A DNA stretch of 64,000 bases from Mucilaginibacter daejeonensis (GTDB lineage Bacteria; Bacteroidota; Bacteroidia; Sphingobacteriales; Sphingobacteriaceae): the NCBI RefSeq assembly GCF_020783335.1, contig NZ_CP086068.1:1612001-1676000 (forward strand). Reading direction: 5' to 3'. The translations under genes were made by a program, and so were the position numbers. Positions 33,023-42,002 of this stretch are shown piece by piece; the first letter of the stretch is position 1, and every line of letters begins with the position of its first letter. The notes under the pieces are model-generated. The model saw only the letters and a program-made list of their open reading frames with translations, searched no databases and was not told where the DNA came from.

Positions 33023-33763
33023 ATGGGGTATAAAGATAAGATCGATCTTACACGGCTGCCTGAGCATGTGGCCATTATCATGGATGGTAACGGCCGTTGG
33101 GCAAAGGGCAAAGGCAAGCTGCGCGTATTTGGGCATCATAACGGTGTGCTATCGGTACGTGACGTGGTAGAGGGCGCCGGCGAGATCGGCGTGAAGTATC
33201 TTACCTTATATACCTTCTCCTCTGAAAATTGGAACCGCCCCAGCTTTGAGGTGACCGCCATTATGGAGCTGCTGATCAGCACCATTAATAAGGAGATCAA
33301 AAAACTGATGGAGAACAACGTGAGATTGAACGCCATTGGTGACCTGGATATGCTGCCGGGTAAATGTAATAAGGAGTTGAAAGGCGCTATCGAGCGTACA
33401 TCAGGAAATACAGGCTTGGTGCTTACGCTGGCCCTGAGCTACAGCTCGCGCCGCGAGATGGTACAGGCCACCCGCAACATCGCACTTAAAGTGAAAGCCG
33501 GCGAACTTGATCCGGCCGACATTACCGAAGAGCTTTTTGCCCAGAACTTATATACGCATAACATGCCCGATCCTGAGCTGCTGATCCGCACCAGTGGCGA
33601 GCACCGCATCAGCAATTACCTGCTTTGGCAGATCGCTTATGCCGAGCTGTATTTCACCAACAAACTGTGGCCCGACTTTAGGCGCGACGACCTTTTTGAG
33701 GCCATTTACGACTATCAGCACCGCGAACGCCGCTTCGGTATGACCAGTGAACAGGTGAACTAA
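33023..33763 (+). CDS. uppS: Isoprenyl transferase (undecaprenyl diphosphate synthase)
   Basis: Predicted 246-residue cis-prenyltransferase that makes undecaprenyl diphosphate, the lipid carrier for peptidoglycan and surface glycans. Motifs: HVAIIMDGNGRWA (catalytic Asp about residue 21), FGHHNGV, SSENWNRP (about 75), and TSGEHRISNYLLWQIAYAE with the conserved RxSNFLLWQ-like pattern. Full length. It heads the envelope cluster bamA-skp-skp-murI, and the long leader before it is described separately. No Shine-Dalgarno site is visible. Confidence 0.95.
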   Translation: MGYKDKIDLTRLPEHVAIIMDGNGRWAKGKGKLRVFGHHNGVLSVRDVVEGAGEIGVKYLTLYTFSSENWNRPSFEVTAIMELLISTINKEIKKLMENNVRLNAIGDLDMLPGKCNKELKGAIERTSGNTGLVLTLALSYSSRREMVQATRNIALKVKAGELDPADITEELFAQNLYTHNMPDPELLIRTSGEHRISNYLLWQIAYAELYFTNKLWPDFRRDDLFEAIYDYQHRERRFGMTSEQVN

Positions 33764-33823
33764 TTTTTCTTTTAACAAATTTTAACAAACGTTTAAATTA
33801 CTTTAGCGGCACAAAATATTCGG

Positions 33824-36391
33824 ATGAATAAACTCTTTTTTGCTATTCTTTTTTCTCTGATAAGCACGGCAACGATGGCCCAGATACCAGGTGGTGGCGG
33901 CCAGCGCACAATGCGGTCGGCTATCCCTGCTGATAGTTTGAGTTACCTAAACCCTAAAGATTATATCATAGGCGATATCACCGTTTCAGGAACCAAGTAC
34001 CTGGATAAGGACGTGCTGATCCAGATCGCCAAGATCAACAAAGGGGATAGGATCAACCTGCCGGGTGAGGCATCGGCCAACGTGTTGAAGAATATGTGGT
34101 CGCAGGGTTTGTTCGATGATGTGAAACTTTACATCACCAAGATCCACATGGACACCGTTTACTTGGATCTGAACGTGACCGAGCGCCCACGTTTATCACG
34201 TATGCGTTTAAGCGGTATACGCAAGGGGGAGATAGAGGACGTACAAAAGAAATTGAATGATAAGACCGGCAAGATCGTCAACGAGAACTTGCTGAGCACT
34301 ACCACAGCGATCATCAAAAAGCACTTCAACGAGAAAGGCTACATGAACGCTACGGTGACCATGAAGCAACAACGTGACCCGGCTGACTCAAACAGTGTGA
34401 TCCTGAACGTGGCCATCGATAAAAAGAAGAAGGTCAAGATCAATGAGGTGATATTTGAAGGTAACCAGGCCTTCAGCTCAAAAAGGCTGAAAAAGTTCCT
34501 GCCCAAGACCCGCGAAAAGAAATTCTATAACATCTTCGGTTCTAAAAAATTCAAGCAAGACCAGTACGAAGAGGACAAACAATCGCTTGTTGACAAAATG
34601 CAGGCGAAGGGTTACCGTGACGCCGAGATCGTGAGCGATTCGGTATGGCGTCATGATGATAACACCGTGAACGTAAAGATCAAGGTGTACGAAGGTCCTA
34701 AGTATTACTTTGGTAACATCACCTGGACCGGTAATGCCCGTTACTCTACTCAGGTATTGAACCGCATCCTGCGTATCAAAAAAGGTGATGTATTTAGCGA
34801 AGAGGAGTTGAGCAAACGCCTGAACGGTGGTGGCCCTGACGGTAACGACGTGAACACGCTTTACCTTGATGATGGATACCTGACCTTTAACTCTGAGGCC
34901 GTACAGACCAGCATTTACAATGATACCATTGATGTGAACATCCGTATCTACGAGGGTGCACAATACACCATCAACCGTGTGATGGTAAAAGGTAACGAGG
35001 TGACCAACGATCGCGTGATCATTCGTGAACTGGCTACCAAACCAGGTCAAAAGTTCTCCAAATCATTGATCATGCGTAGTACACGCCAGATCACGCAGCT
35101 GGGTAACTTTGACGAGCAAAAGATCGAGCCAAAACCGACCAACATCAACCCGACCGATGGTACCGTAGACATATTGTATAACGTGGTAGAAAAACCATCT
35201 GACCAGATCGAGTTATCGGGTGGTTTTGGTGGTGGCCAGCTGGTGGGTACACTGGGTTTAACCTTCAACAACTTCTCGTTGCGTAATCTGTTCAATGGTA
35301 AAGCTTACAAACCACTGCCTAAAGGTGATGGCCAAAAGCTAAGCTTACGTGGTCAGGCCAACGGTAAGAATTACCAGAACTTCTCGTTCACTTTCTCGGA
35401 GCCTTGGTTAGGTGGTAAAAAACCTATCTACTTCAGCTTATCGGCTTATACACAGTTAAGCTCTACCGGTCAGTTCTATGCCAAGTCTGACCCGCGTTAC
35501 AACTTTTTACGCATCAACGGTGTGGGTGTTACTTTGGGTAAGCGTTTGAACTGGCCTGATAACTATTTCCAGTTGAACTACTCGCTTAACTTTGACCACT
35601 ACAAACTGGATAACTTCAGGGGCTACCTTCTTACTGATGGTACCTCGTACAACATCAAGTTAACACAGGAGTTCAGCCGTAATTCGGTAGATGCGCCTAT
35701 CTTCCCAACAAGTGGTTCTAACATACGTTTCACCATACAGGTAACGCCGCCATACTCGTTGCTGAACAATACTAACTACAGCATCGCTACTCCGGCCGAG
35801 CGTTACAAGTTTGTGGAGTACCATAAATGGAAGTTCGATGCACAGTGGTTCACTAAGATCGCCGGTAAACTGGTGCTCATGTCGCAAACCCGTTTCGGTT
35901 TCCTGGGCACGTATAATAAATTGGTAGGCCAATCGCCGTTCGAGCGTTTCAAACTGGGTGGTGATGGTATGGCAACTTACCAGTTCCTGCAAGGTAGCGA
36001 GATCATTGGTATGCGTGGTTACCAGAACTTCACCGTAGTACCGGTAGGTTCAGGTTATAACCCTAACAGCCAAACCAATGACAACATCGGTAGCCCGATA
36101 TACAACAAATTCACCATGGAGCTGCGTTACCCGGTGATCGCCAGCCAGTCGGCCACGATCTTCCTGTTAACATTTGCTGAAGGTGGTAATACCTGGAACA
36201 ATTTCCGCGATTATAATCCGTTCAATATTCGTCGTTCAGTAGGTGTGGGTGCAAGGATATTTCTTCCTATATTTGGCCTCCTTGGTCTGGATTACGGTTA
36301 TGGTTTCGACCAGATCCCGGGTATACCAGGAGCCAACAAAGGACAGTTCCACTTCTCGATCGCACAGAGCCTGAACGGTGGTTTCAATTAA
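33824..36391 (+). CDS. bamA: Outer-membrane assembly factor BamA
   Basis: Predicted 855-residue outer-membrane protein. A signal peptide (MNKLFFAILFSLISTATMAQ) and a short Gly-rich linker precede POTRA repeats (about residues 45-440; each with the pattern strand-helix-helix-strand-strand, for example IGDITVSGTKYLDKDVLIQI) and a 16-strand barrel (about 470-855) with the MRGYQNF signature corresponding to the conserved VRGF loop. The barrel ends SLNGGFN. It inserts beta-barrel proteins into the outer membrane. The stop codon shares one base with the next start. Confidence 0.94.
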   Translation: MNKLFFAILFSLISTATMAQIPGGGGQRTMRSAIPADSLSYLNPKDYIIGDITVSGTKYLDKDVLIQIAKINKGDRINLPGEASANVLKNMWSQGLFDDVKLYITKIHMDTVYLDLNVTERPRLSRMRLSGIRKGEIEDVQKKLNDKTGKIVNENLLSTTTAIIKKHFNEKGYMNATVTMKQQRDPADSNSVILNVAIDKKKKVKINEVIFEGNQAFSSKRLKKFLPKTREKKFYNIFGSKKFKQDQYEEDKQSLVDKMQAKGYRDAEIVSDSVWRHDDNTVNVKIKVYEGPKYYFGNITWTGNARYSTQVLNRILRIKKGDVFSEEELSKRLNGGGPDGNDVNTLYLDDGYLTFNSEAVQTSIYNDTIDVNIRIYEGAQYTINRVMVKGNEVTNDRVIIRELATKPGQKFSKSLIMRSTRQITQLGNFDEQKIEPKPTNINPTDGTVDILYNVVEKPSDQIELSGGFGGGQLVGTLGLTFNNFSLRNLFNGKAYKPLPKGDGQKLSLRGQANGKNYQNFSFTFSEPWLGGKKPIYFSLSAYTQLSSTGQFYAKSDPRYNFLRINGVGVTLGKRLNWPDNYFQLNYSLNFDHYKLDNFRGYLLTDGTSYNIKLTQEFSRNSVDAPIFPTSGSNIRFTIQVTPPYSLLNNTNYSIATPAERYKFVEYHKWKFDAQWFTKIAGKLVLMSQTRFGFLGTYNKLVGQSPFERFKLGGDGMATYQFLQGSEIIGMRGYQNFTVVPVGSGYNPNSQTNDNIGSPIYNKFTMELRYPVIASQSATIFLLTFAEGGNTWNNFRDYNPFNIRRSVGVGARIFLPIFGLLGLDYGYGFDQIPGIPGANKGQFHFSIAQSLNGGFN

Positions 36392-36933
36392 TGAGCAATT
36401 TGAGCATGAAAAAGATATTGATCGCATGTTTTTTAACACTGATAAGTGTTACCGCATTTGCACAACGCTTTGCCTATGTTGATTCAGATTATATACTGAA
36501 ACACATACCGGAGTACGCCTCATCACAAAAGCAACTGGCAGCCTTGTCGGAGCAGTTCCAGCGCGATGTTGACGGCCGCTTTCAGGAGATAGACCGTTTG
36601 TACAAAGCTTACCAGGCCGATCAGGTACTCATGACCGCTGATATGAAGAAGCGCCGTGAGAACGAGATCGTAGAGAAAGAGAAAGCCGCAAAGGACTTCC
36701 AACGTTCGAAATTTGGACCTGATGGCGAATTATCAAAACGTAGCGGTTTGCTGGTTAAACCAATTCAGGATAGAGTGTCTAAAGCTGTACAGGCCGTAGC
36801 CGAGAGCGAGAACCTGGACATGATATTTGACAAGAACAGCGAGGTGATGATGTTATACGCTAACCCACGTTACAACAAAAGCGACGCCGTGATCACCCGC
36901 CTTGGATTAAAACCAGGAACTTTTGCCAGATAA
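36391..36933 (+). CDS. skp: Skp/OmpH-family periplasmic chaperone (first copy)
   Basis: Predicted 180-residue exported protein: signal segment to about residue 24 (LISVTAFAQ), then a Skp/OmpH domain with long helices (AALSEQFQRDVDGRFQEI, MKKRRENEIVEKEKAAKDFQ). Skp trimers hold unfolded outer-membrane proteins on their way to the Bam machine. The gene begins one base inside the bamA stop; a second ATG at 36406 is also possible. It is paired with a second Skp-like gene 50 bases downstream. Confidence 0.9.
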   Translation: MSNLSMKKILIACFLTLISVTAFAQRFAYVDSDYILKHIPEYASSQKQLAALSEQFQRDVDGRFQEIDRLYKAYQADQVLMTADMKKRRENEIVEKEKAAKDFQRSKFGPDGELSKRSGLLVKPIQDRVSKAVQAVAESENLDMIFDKNSEVMMLYANPRYNKSDAVITRLGLKPGTFAR

Positions 36934-36983
36934 GTTTAAAATCATTAAAATAGCACACGATTAAACACAGAACAACAAGAAGA

Positions 36984-37496
36984 ATGAAAAAGTTATTTAC
37001 AGTTGCTTTAGTTGCAGGTATAATGTTGGTGACGGCTAATTTTGCTAAAGCACAGACCAAGATCGCTTACGTTGATTTCAACAGCGTTATTGAGTCGATG
37101 CCAGGCCTGAAGCCTATACAGACCCAGCTGCAGAACTACCAAAAGACCTTTATGGATCAGTTGCAGTCAATGCAGACCGAACTGCAAACCAAAGCTAAAG
37201 CTTACGAGACCAACAGCAAGACCATGACCGATGCGACCCGTACAGCTACTGAGAACGAATTGAACGACATCAACAAACGTATACAAGAGTTCCAGAACAG
37301 TGCACAACAACAAGTTCAGGCTAAAAGCGCTGAGCTGTTCAAACCACTGAGCGATCAGGCAAAAGCTGCCATCAACACCGTAGCTAAAGAAAAAGGTTAC
37401 ACTTACGTATTCGATTCAGGTTCTACCGGTATGATCGTATCACCTGCAGGTGATGATCTGATGCCAGCTGTTAAACTGAAATTAGGTATCAAATAA
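36984..37496 (+). CDS. skp: Skp/OmpH-family periplasmic chaperone (second copy)
   Basis: Predicted 170-residue paralogue of the preceding gene with its own signal peptide (ending NFAKAQ) and the same architecture: YVDFNSVIESMPGLK, a central coiled coil with many Q, K and T, and KPLSDQAKAAINTVAKEKGYTYVFDSGS near the end. Bacteroidota often carry two such genes after bamA; trimer composition is unknown. A strong terminator follows. Confidence 0.9.
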   Translation: MKKLFTVALVAGIMLVTANFAKAQTKIAYVDFNSVIESMPGLKPIQTQLQNYQKTFMDQLQSMQTELQTKAKAYETNSKTMTDATRTATENELNDINKRIQEFQNSAQQQVQAKSAELFKPLSDQAKAAINTVAKEKGYTYVFDSGSTGMIVSPAGDDLMPAVKLKLGIK

Positions 37497-37516
37497 TAAC
37501 CGAAAGGTCATTACAC

Positions 37517-37550
37517 AAAAAAGCGAGGAGCATATGCCCTCGCTTTTTTT
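37517..37550 (+). terminator. Intrinsic terminator behind the second skp
   Basis: AAAAAAGCGAGG (37517-37528) and CCTCGCTTTTTT (37538-37549) form a perfect 12-bp stem followed by a T run. The T run is also the first part of the murI -7 region. Confidence 0.85.
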
Positions 37551-37557
37551 ATTTTTG
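37550..37557 (+). promoter_or_regulatory. -7 box for murI, leaderless and overlapping a terminator
   Basis: TATTTTTG begins in the last T of the upstream terminator and ends 4 bases before the murI ATG. Confidence 0.5.
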
Positions 37558-37561
37558 AGCC

Positions 37562-38392
37562 ATGCATAACACGCGGCCGATAGGGATATTTGATTCAGGA
37601 ATAGGAGGATTGACCGTGTTCAGGTCTATTGCAGGGCAGCTGCCCGGTCATGACCTGTTGTACCTGGGCGATAACAGTCGGGCCCCTTACGGTAACCGCT
37701 CGTTCAATACCATACACCAATATACCTGGGAGTGTGTGCAATGGCTGCTGGCACAAGGCTGCCCGCTGGTGATACTGGCTTGCAATACGGCATCGGCCAA
37801 GGCGTTGCGCACCATCCAACAAAAGGACCTCCCGGTAACGCATCCTGACCGCCGGGTATTGGGTGTGATACGCCCTACGGCCGAGGTGATCGGTGAGTAT
37901 ACGCACACCGGCAACATAGGCGTACTGGGTACGCAGGGCACCGTTGCATCAGGTTCTTATCTGCTGGAGATAAAGAAGTTCTTTCCTGAGATCTCTGTGC
38001 ATCAGCAAGCCTGCCCGTTATGGGTGCCGCTGATCGAAAGCGGGGAGTACGATAAGCCCGGCGCCGACCATTACGTGAAACTATATTTGGATGAGTTGCT
38101 GCAACGATCCGATCAGATAGATACCATATTGCTGGCCTGCACCCATTACCCGCTGTTGCAGCACAAGATAGAAGCGCACTTGCCTGAGGGGGTCAAGGTA
38201 GTGGCCCAGGGCGACATCGTGGCCAAAAGCCTGACCGACTACCTGCAGCGCCACCCCGAGATCGATCAGCAGATCACCCGCCAGGGCACCCGCCGCTTTT
38301 GCACCACCACCGACGACACCACAGACCTTGACCAACATGCCTCCATGTTCATCTCCGAAGAAGTGGAGTTCGAGTTCATCGGGCAGATGTGA
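37562..38392 (+). CDS. murI: Glutamate racemase
   Basis: Predicted 276-residue cofactor-independent racemase that supplies D-glutamate for peptidoglycan. Catalytic cysteines lie in LACNTASA (about residue 78) and LLACTHYP (about 190); the start IGIFDSGIGGLTV is the family signature. Full length. It follows the Skp terminator and has its own -7 box directly before the ATG. Confidence 0.95.
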   Translation: MHNTRPIGIFDSGIGGLTVFRSIAGQLPGHDLLYLGDNSRAPYGNRSFNTIHQYTWECVQWLLAQGCPLVILACNTASAKALRTIQQKDLPVTHPDRRVLGVIRPTAEVIGEYTHTGNIGVLGTQGTVASGSYLLEIKKFFPEISVHQQACPLWVPLIESGEYDKPGADHYVKLYLDELLQRSDQIDTILLACTHYPLLQHKIEAHLPEGVKVVAQGDIVAKSLTDYLQRHPEIDQQITRQGTRRFCTTTDDTTDLDQHASMFISEEVEFEFIGQM

Positions 38393-38496
38393 GGTGTGAG
38401 TGCTGAGGTGTGAGGACCGTGGCGAGGGAACTGAGAGGACAAAATTGTACGCCAAAGATTATAATCGTCCTCCTCCCTCAGTGCTCACACCTCACA
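38388..38496. repeat. GTGAGG-type inverted repeat between murI and nuoH
   Basis: The arm at 38388-38408 (TGTGAGGTGTGAGTGCTGAG plus G) is inverted at 38476-38496 with two mismatches; the left arm includes the murI stop codon. It shares the GAGGTGTGAG/TCCTCCCTCA core with the element at 24970-25111. It is probably a mobile-like palindromic repeat that may also terminate murI. Confidence 0.6.
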
Positions 38497-38585
38497 CCTC
38501 CGTCCTCAAAAGCGCATTGCCCACTTACTTACTGGATAAAAGAATTATTCTAAATAGAGCGTTCATCATTGTGCGTAGAAATAGC

Positions 38586-38593
38586 TAAGTTTG
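38586..38593 (+). promoter_or_regulatory. -7 box for the nuoH operon
   Basis: TAAGTTTG lies 25 bases before the nuoH TTG. It fits a promoter belonging to the truncated nuo operon itself. Confidence 0.4.
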
Positions 38594-38618
38594 CACGCTC
38601 AACGAAAGTGTATCCGTC

Positions 38619-39689
38619 TTGAACTTTTACATCGTTTATATCTTGGTGGCCGTGGGGCTGTTCGCATTCGCGGGGCTGTTCGCCTTGTTCGGGGTATATG
38701 CCGAGCGCAAGGTCTCAGCCTTTATACAAGACCGCCTTGGACCTACCGAAACGGGTAAGTTCGGCCTGTTGCAAACGCTGGCCGATGCACTAAAGTTGCT
38801 CCAAAAAGAATCCATCATCCCCGCCGCGGCCGATAAGGTATTGTTCGTGCTGGCACCCATCATCATCTTTGTATCGGTGTATATGGGTTTTGCCTGCCTG
38901 CCCTGGGCGCCGGAGGTCATCCCCTCCGATACTAACCTTGGCTTATACTATGTGTTCGCTATTTTGGCGATCGAGACGCTGGGCATACTCATGGCGGGTT
39001 GGGGATCCAACAACAAATATTCTATCTTAGGTGCCATGCGTTCGGCCGCGCAGATCATCTCGTATGAGATACCGGCCGGTTTCGCGATCATTGCCGTGGT
39101 GATGGTGAGCCAAACGCTTGACCTGCAACAGATCGCCATACAGCAAGGGACACTATCGGCCGAGAAGGTCAAGTTCCTGGGCGTATGGGATGTGACCCAC
39201 ATTGGCGGCTTGTTAAGCTGGAACGTTTTTAAGGCGCCGCATCTGATCGTGGCCTTTGTGATCTACTTTATCGCATCACTGGCCGAGAGTAACCGTGCGC
39301 CGTTTGATATACCCGAGGCGGAGTCGGAATTGGTAGCGGGCTTTCATACCGAATTTACGGGAATGAAGTTCGCTTTCGTGTTCCTGGCCGAGTACTCGAT
39401 GATGTTCCTGGTGTCCATGATCGCCGTAGTGCTGTTCCTTGGTGCCTGGAACTCGCCGTTGCCCAATATCGGCAGCGTTAAGCTGGCCGACTGGACCACC
39501 GGTCTGGTGTGGGGCATAGCCTGGACCTTCATCAAGACCCTACTGTTAGTAGGTGTACAGATGTGGATCCGTTGGACGCTGCCCCGCCTGCGTGTGGACC
39601 AGCTGATGAACCTGTGCTGGAAAGTGCTAACACCACTGGCCTTTTTATGCATGGTGATATCAGGCGTATGGCGGCTATGGGTAATGTGA
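38619..39689 (+). CDS. nuoH: NADH-quinone oxidoreductase subunit H
   Basis: Predicted 356-residue inner-membrane subunit with about eight helices, which forms the quinone-binding channel between the peripheral arm and membrane arm of complex I. Conserved segments: [23 protein letters not shown] and [21 protein letters not shown]. The start is a TTG, with no ATG nearby that would keep the first helix. No nuoA-G is found upstream, so the operon begins here at subunit H. Confidence 0.93.
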   Translation: MNFYIVYILVAVGLFAFAGLFALFGVYAERKVSAFIQDRLGPTETGKFGLLQTLADALKLLQKESIIPAAADKVLFVLAPIIIFVSVYMGFACLPWAPEVIPSDTNLGLYYVFAILAIETLGILMAGWGSNNKYSILGAMRSAAQIISYEIPAGFAIIAVVMVSQTLDLQQIAIQQGTLSAEKVKFLGVWDVTHIGGLLSWNVFKAPHLIVAFVIYFIASLAESNRAPFDIPEAESELVAGFHTEFTGMKFAFVFLAEYSMMFLVSMIAVVLFLGAWNSPLPNIGSVKLADWTTGLVWGIAWTFIKTLLLVGVQMWIRWTLPRLRVDQLMNLCWKVLTPLAFLCMVISGVWRLWVM

Positions 39690-39783
39690 TAGTATTCTGA
39701 TATCGAGTTTCGGTATCGGATGTAGAAATTAAGAATGTTAGAACGGTAGGCGCAGGTCGATCGATCCGAATAAGTGAACATTA

Positions 39784-40383
39784 GTGTTAGTGACCAACAC
39801 ATATAAAGCTTTTGTAACAGCCATTAAAGGGCTGGGTCTAACGCTGCGCCATCTTTTCACCGGTAATTCTGAACGTAAGGTGCAGCCGGTGCAAGCGCCC
39901 AACTACTTTAAAGAGTTGGAAATAGGTACTAACACGATCCAATATCCCAAGCAAAAGCTGCCCATACCCGAAGTGGGCCGTTATCAGTTAGATGTGGTTA
40001 TCGACGATTGCATCGTGTGTGACCTTTGCGCCAAGATATGTCCGGTGGATTGCATCGACATTACCTCGATCAAGGCCACACAGTCTTACGGCCAAACGTC
40101 TGACGGTTCGAAGAAGATGCTATATGCCGAGAAGTTCGATATCGATATGGCCAAGTGCCTGTATTGCGGACTTTGTACGGTGGTTTGCCCAACCGAGTGC
40201 ATTACCATGACCAACGAGTACGACCGCAGCGTATACCAACTGGGCGACCTTACCTACAGCTTCTCTGACATGAGCCCCGAACTGGTGGCCGAAAAGAAAG
40301 CTGAATACGAGCAAGCGCAAGCCCAAAAGCTGGCGGCCAAGCAAGCCGCCATGAAGGCAAAGGAGGGAGGCGCTACGTCATGA
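39784..40383 (+). CDS. nuoI: NADH-quinone oxidoreductase subunit I
   Basis: Predicted 199-residue peripheral-arm subunit with two 4Fe-4S clusters, CIVCDLCAKICPVDC and CLYCGLCTVVCPTEC (clusters N6a and N6b). The N-terminus has an amphipathic helix and the C-terminus an Ala/Lys/Gln-rich tail. The start is GTG. The stop overlaps the nuoJ start (ATGA). It is the only subunit of the hydrophilic arm in this operon. Confidence 0.95.
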   Translation: MLVTNTYKAFVTAIKGLGLTLRHLFTGNSERKVQPVQAPNYFKELEIGTNTIQYPKQKLPIPEVGRYQLDVVIDDCIVCDLCAKICPVDCIDITSIKATQSYGQTSDGSKKMLYAEKFDIDMAKCLYCGLCTVVCPTECITMTNEYDRSVYQLGDLTYSFSDMSPELVAEKKAEYEQAQAQKLAAKQAAMKAKEGGATS

Positions 40384-40934
40384 ACCTGATCACCGTTATG
40401 TTCTATTTAATGGCAGTGATCGCCATTTGCTCGGGGCTATATGTGGCCGCCAGCAAAAACCTGGTGCGCTCGGTGTTCATGTTCTTCATTACGCTGTTCG
40501 CGCTGGCGGGGATCTATGTGCTTTGCCTGGCCGACTTTGTGGCCGTTACGCAAGTAGTGGTGTATGTGGGTGGCATATTGGTGCTGATCCTGTTCGCGTT
40601 CATGCTGTCGGGGCGGGAGTCGCTGGCCGGTGTGGAGGGACAGGAGAATAAACTCATCAACCTGAGCAAAGTGCCTGCACTGCTGCTTTCAGCTTTGTTC
40701 TTGATCGTATTGGTCAACATATACTTCAAAGCCGATGTGGATGGTTTGCCGTGGATCGCTAACGCGGTGAGGACAGGCGACACCTTCGCGCCCACAACGG
40801 TGGTGATCAACAATTTAGGCGTTACCCTCATGACTCGTTACTTGCTACCTTTCGAGGCGGTATCAGTATTGTTGCTGATGGCTTTGGTGGGCGCTGCACA
40901 CTTATCACGCAAGGAGGAGGGCGCTACATCGTGA
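40380..40934 (+). CDS. nuoJ: NADH-quinone oxidoreductase subunit J
   Basis: Predicted 184-residue membrane subunit with five helices; VVYVGGILVLILFAFMLSG is the typical NuoJ helix with the pi-bulge region. It is part of the proton-pumping arm. Four-base overlaps with both nuoI and nuoK indicate translational coupling. Confidence 0.93.
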   Translation: MNLITVMFYLMAVIAICSGLYVAASKNLVRSVFMFFITLFALAGIYVLCLADFVAVTQVVVYVGGILVLILFAFMLSGRESLAGVEGQENKLINLSKVPALLLSALFLIVLVNIYFKADVDGLPWIANAVRTGDTFAPTTVVINNLGVTLMTRYLLPFEAVSVLLLMALVGAAHLSRKEEGATS

Positions 40935-41239
40935 TCACACTTACTCATTACCTGGTACTAAGTGCCGCATTGTTCTGCATTGGGTTATTCATTATCCTGA
41001 GCAAGCGCAACGCCATACAGATATTGATCGGCATCGAACTGATGCTGAACGCTGCTATATTGAACCTGGTGGCCTTTGGCCGTTTTGATAAGATGAACAA
41101 TGGTGGCCAGACATTTGCCTTGTTCGCTATCGTGCTGGCAGCTGCCTCTACTGCCGTGGCATTGGCCATTGTGTTGAACGTTTACCGCCGTTACCGTACC
41201 ATCGATCCGGGTAAGATCGATCAGTTAAAGGACCGATAA
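40931..41239 (+). CDS. nuoK: NADH-quinone oxidoreductase subunit K
   Basis: Predicted 102-residue subunit with three helices. The conserved Glu residues lie in IQILIGIELMLNAAILN (first Glu about residue 36) and the following helix. Start is GTG, overlapping the nuoJ stop by four bases (GTGA). The next start is one base after its stop codon. Confidence 0.94.
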   Translation: MITLTHYLVLSAALFCIGLFIILSKRNAIQILIGIELMLNAAILNLVAFGRFDKMNNGGQTFALFAIVLAAASTAVALAIVLNVYRRYRTIDPGKIDQLKDR

Positions 41240-41240
41240 G

Positions 41241-42002
41241 ATGAGAGCTTTGTTGACCAGCATATTCATATTGATCAGTGTTATCACGCATGCACAAGGT
41301 ATTCCTGTTAAAGGTGGGGTCACTGATACGTTGCTGTCTAAAAGTGTCAACGTACTGGATCAGCTCTCTCATAAGAAAAAGAAGCAGACCCTATCACAGA
41401 TCATTTCCCTTGAAAAAGGGAAAAGGCCATTGGTGAAGATCGATGACAAGGAATACAAAGGCTCATTAGATGACATCGATACTGACGAGGCCATCCAGAT
41501 CACCTTTATGAAAGGGGAGGACGCGGTCAAGGTATTTGGTGATAAAGCTAAGGACGGACTTGTTGAGATCACGACCAAAGCAAGTATGCCTGATCAAGGA
41601 TCACAAGTGATCGAAACAAAGAAAGAGCCGTTGCTATTCATCAACGATACGTTGCAGAAAGATCTGAGCTCAATGAAGCAGCTCGATCCCAATGATATCG
41701 CCTGGATGGATGTGATCAAAGATGCAAGTGCTAATGGCGATGCAGCAAAAGCCCCCGGAACCGTCAAGATCTACCTTAAACGCTACGTTAAACGCTTGAA
41801 TCACGAAAGGTTAAGCAAGCTATCCGCACCATACAGCCAATACGTAAAGGAACATCCTGAGAAGAATATCATTTTAATGATCAACGGCGAAATGTCGAGA
41901 GATGGGCGAAAGCTTTTTGATACGCCTATAGAGAATATCAAGGAGGTGAGCTTCAAGCCATCTGACGTAGTACCAACCGTAACCATTATCACCCAAAATT
42001 GA
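41241..42002 (+). CDS. Secreted plug-repeat protein inserted between nuoK and nuoL
   Basis: Predicted 253-residue exported protein with a signal peptide (residues 1-19, ending THAQG). The mature chain contains three tandem units resembling the SusC/TonB-receptor plug: residues 63-113 (PLVKIDDKEY then FMKGEDAVKVFGDKAKDGLV), 130-180 (PLLFINDTLQ then VIKDASANGDAAKAPGTV) and 210-252 (IILMINGEMS then FKPSDVVPTVTII). No barrel follows. The gene starts one base after the nuoK stop and ends in a 4-base overlap with the nuoL TTG, so it is tightly coupled to complex I. No complex I subunit of this type is known; function unknown. Confidence 0.75.
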   Translation: MRALLTSIFILISVITHAQGIPVKGGVTDTLLSKSVNVLDQLSHKKKKQTLSQIISLEKGKRPLVKIDDKEYKGSLDDIDTDEAIQITFMKGEDAVKVFGDKAKDGLVEITTKASMPDQGSQVIETKKEPLLFINDTLQKDLSSMKQLDPNDIAWMDVIKDASANGDAAKAPGTVKIYLKRYVKRLNHERLSKLSAPYSQYVKEHPEKNIILMINGEMSRDGRKLFDTPIENIKEVSFKPSDVVPTVTIITQN

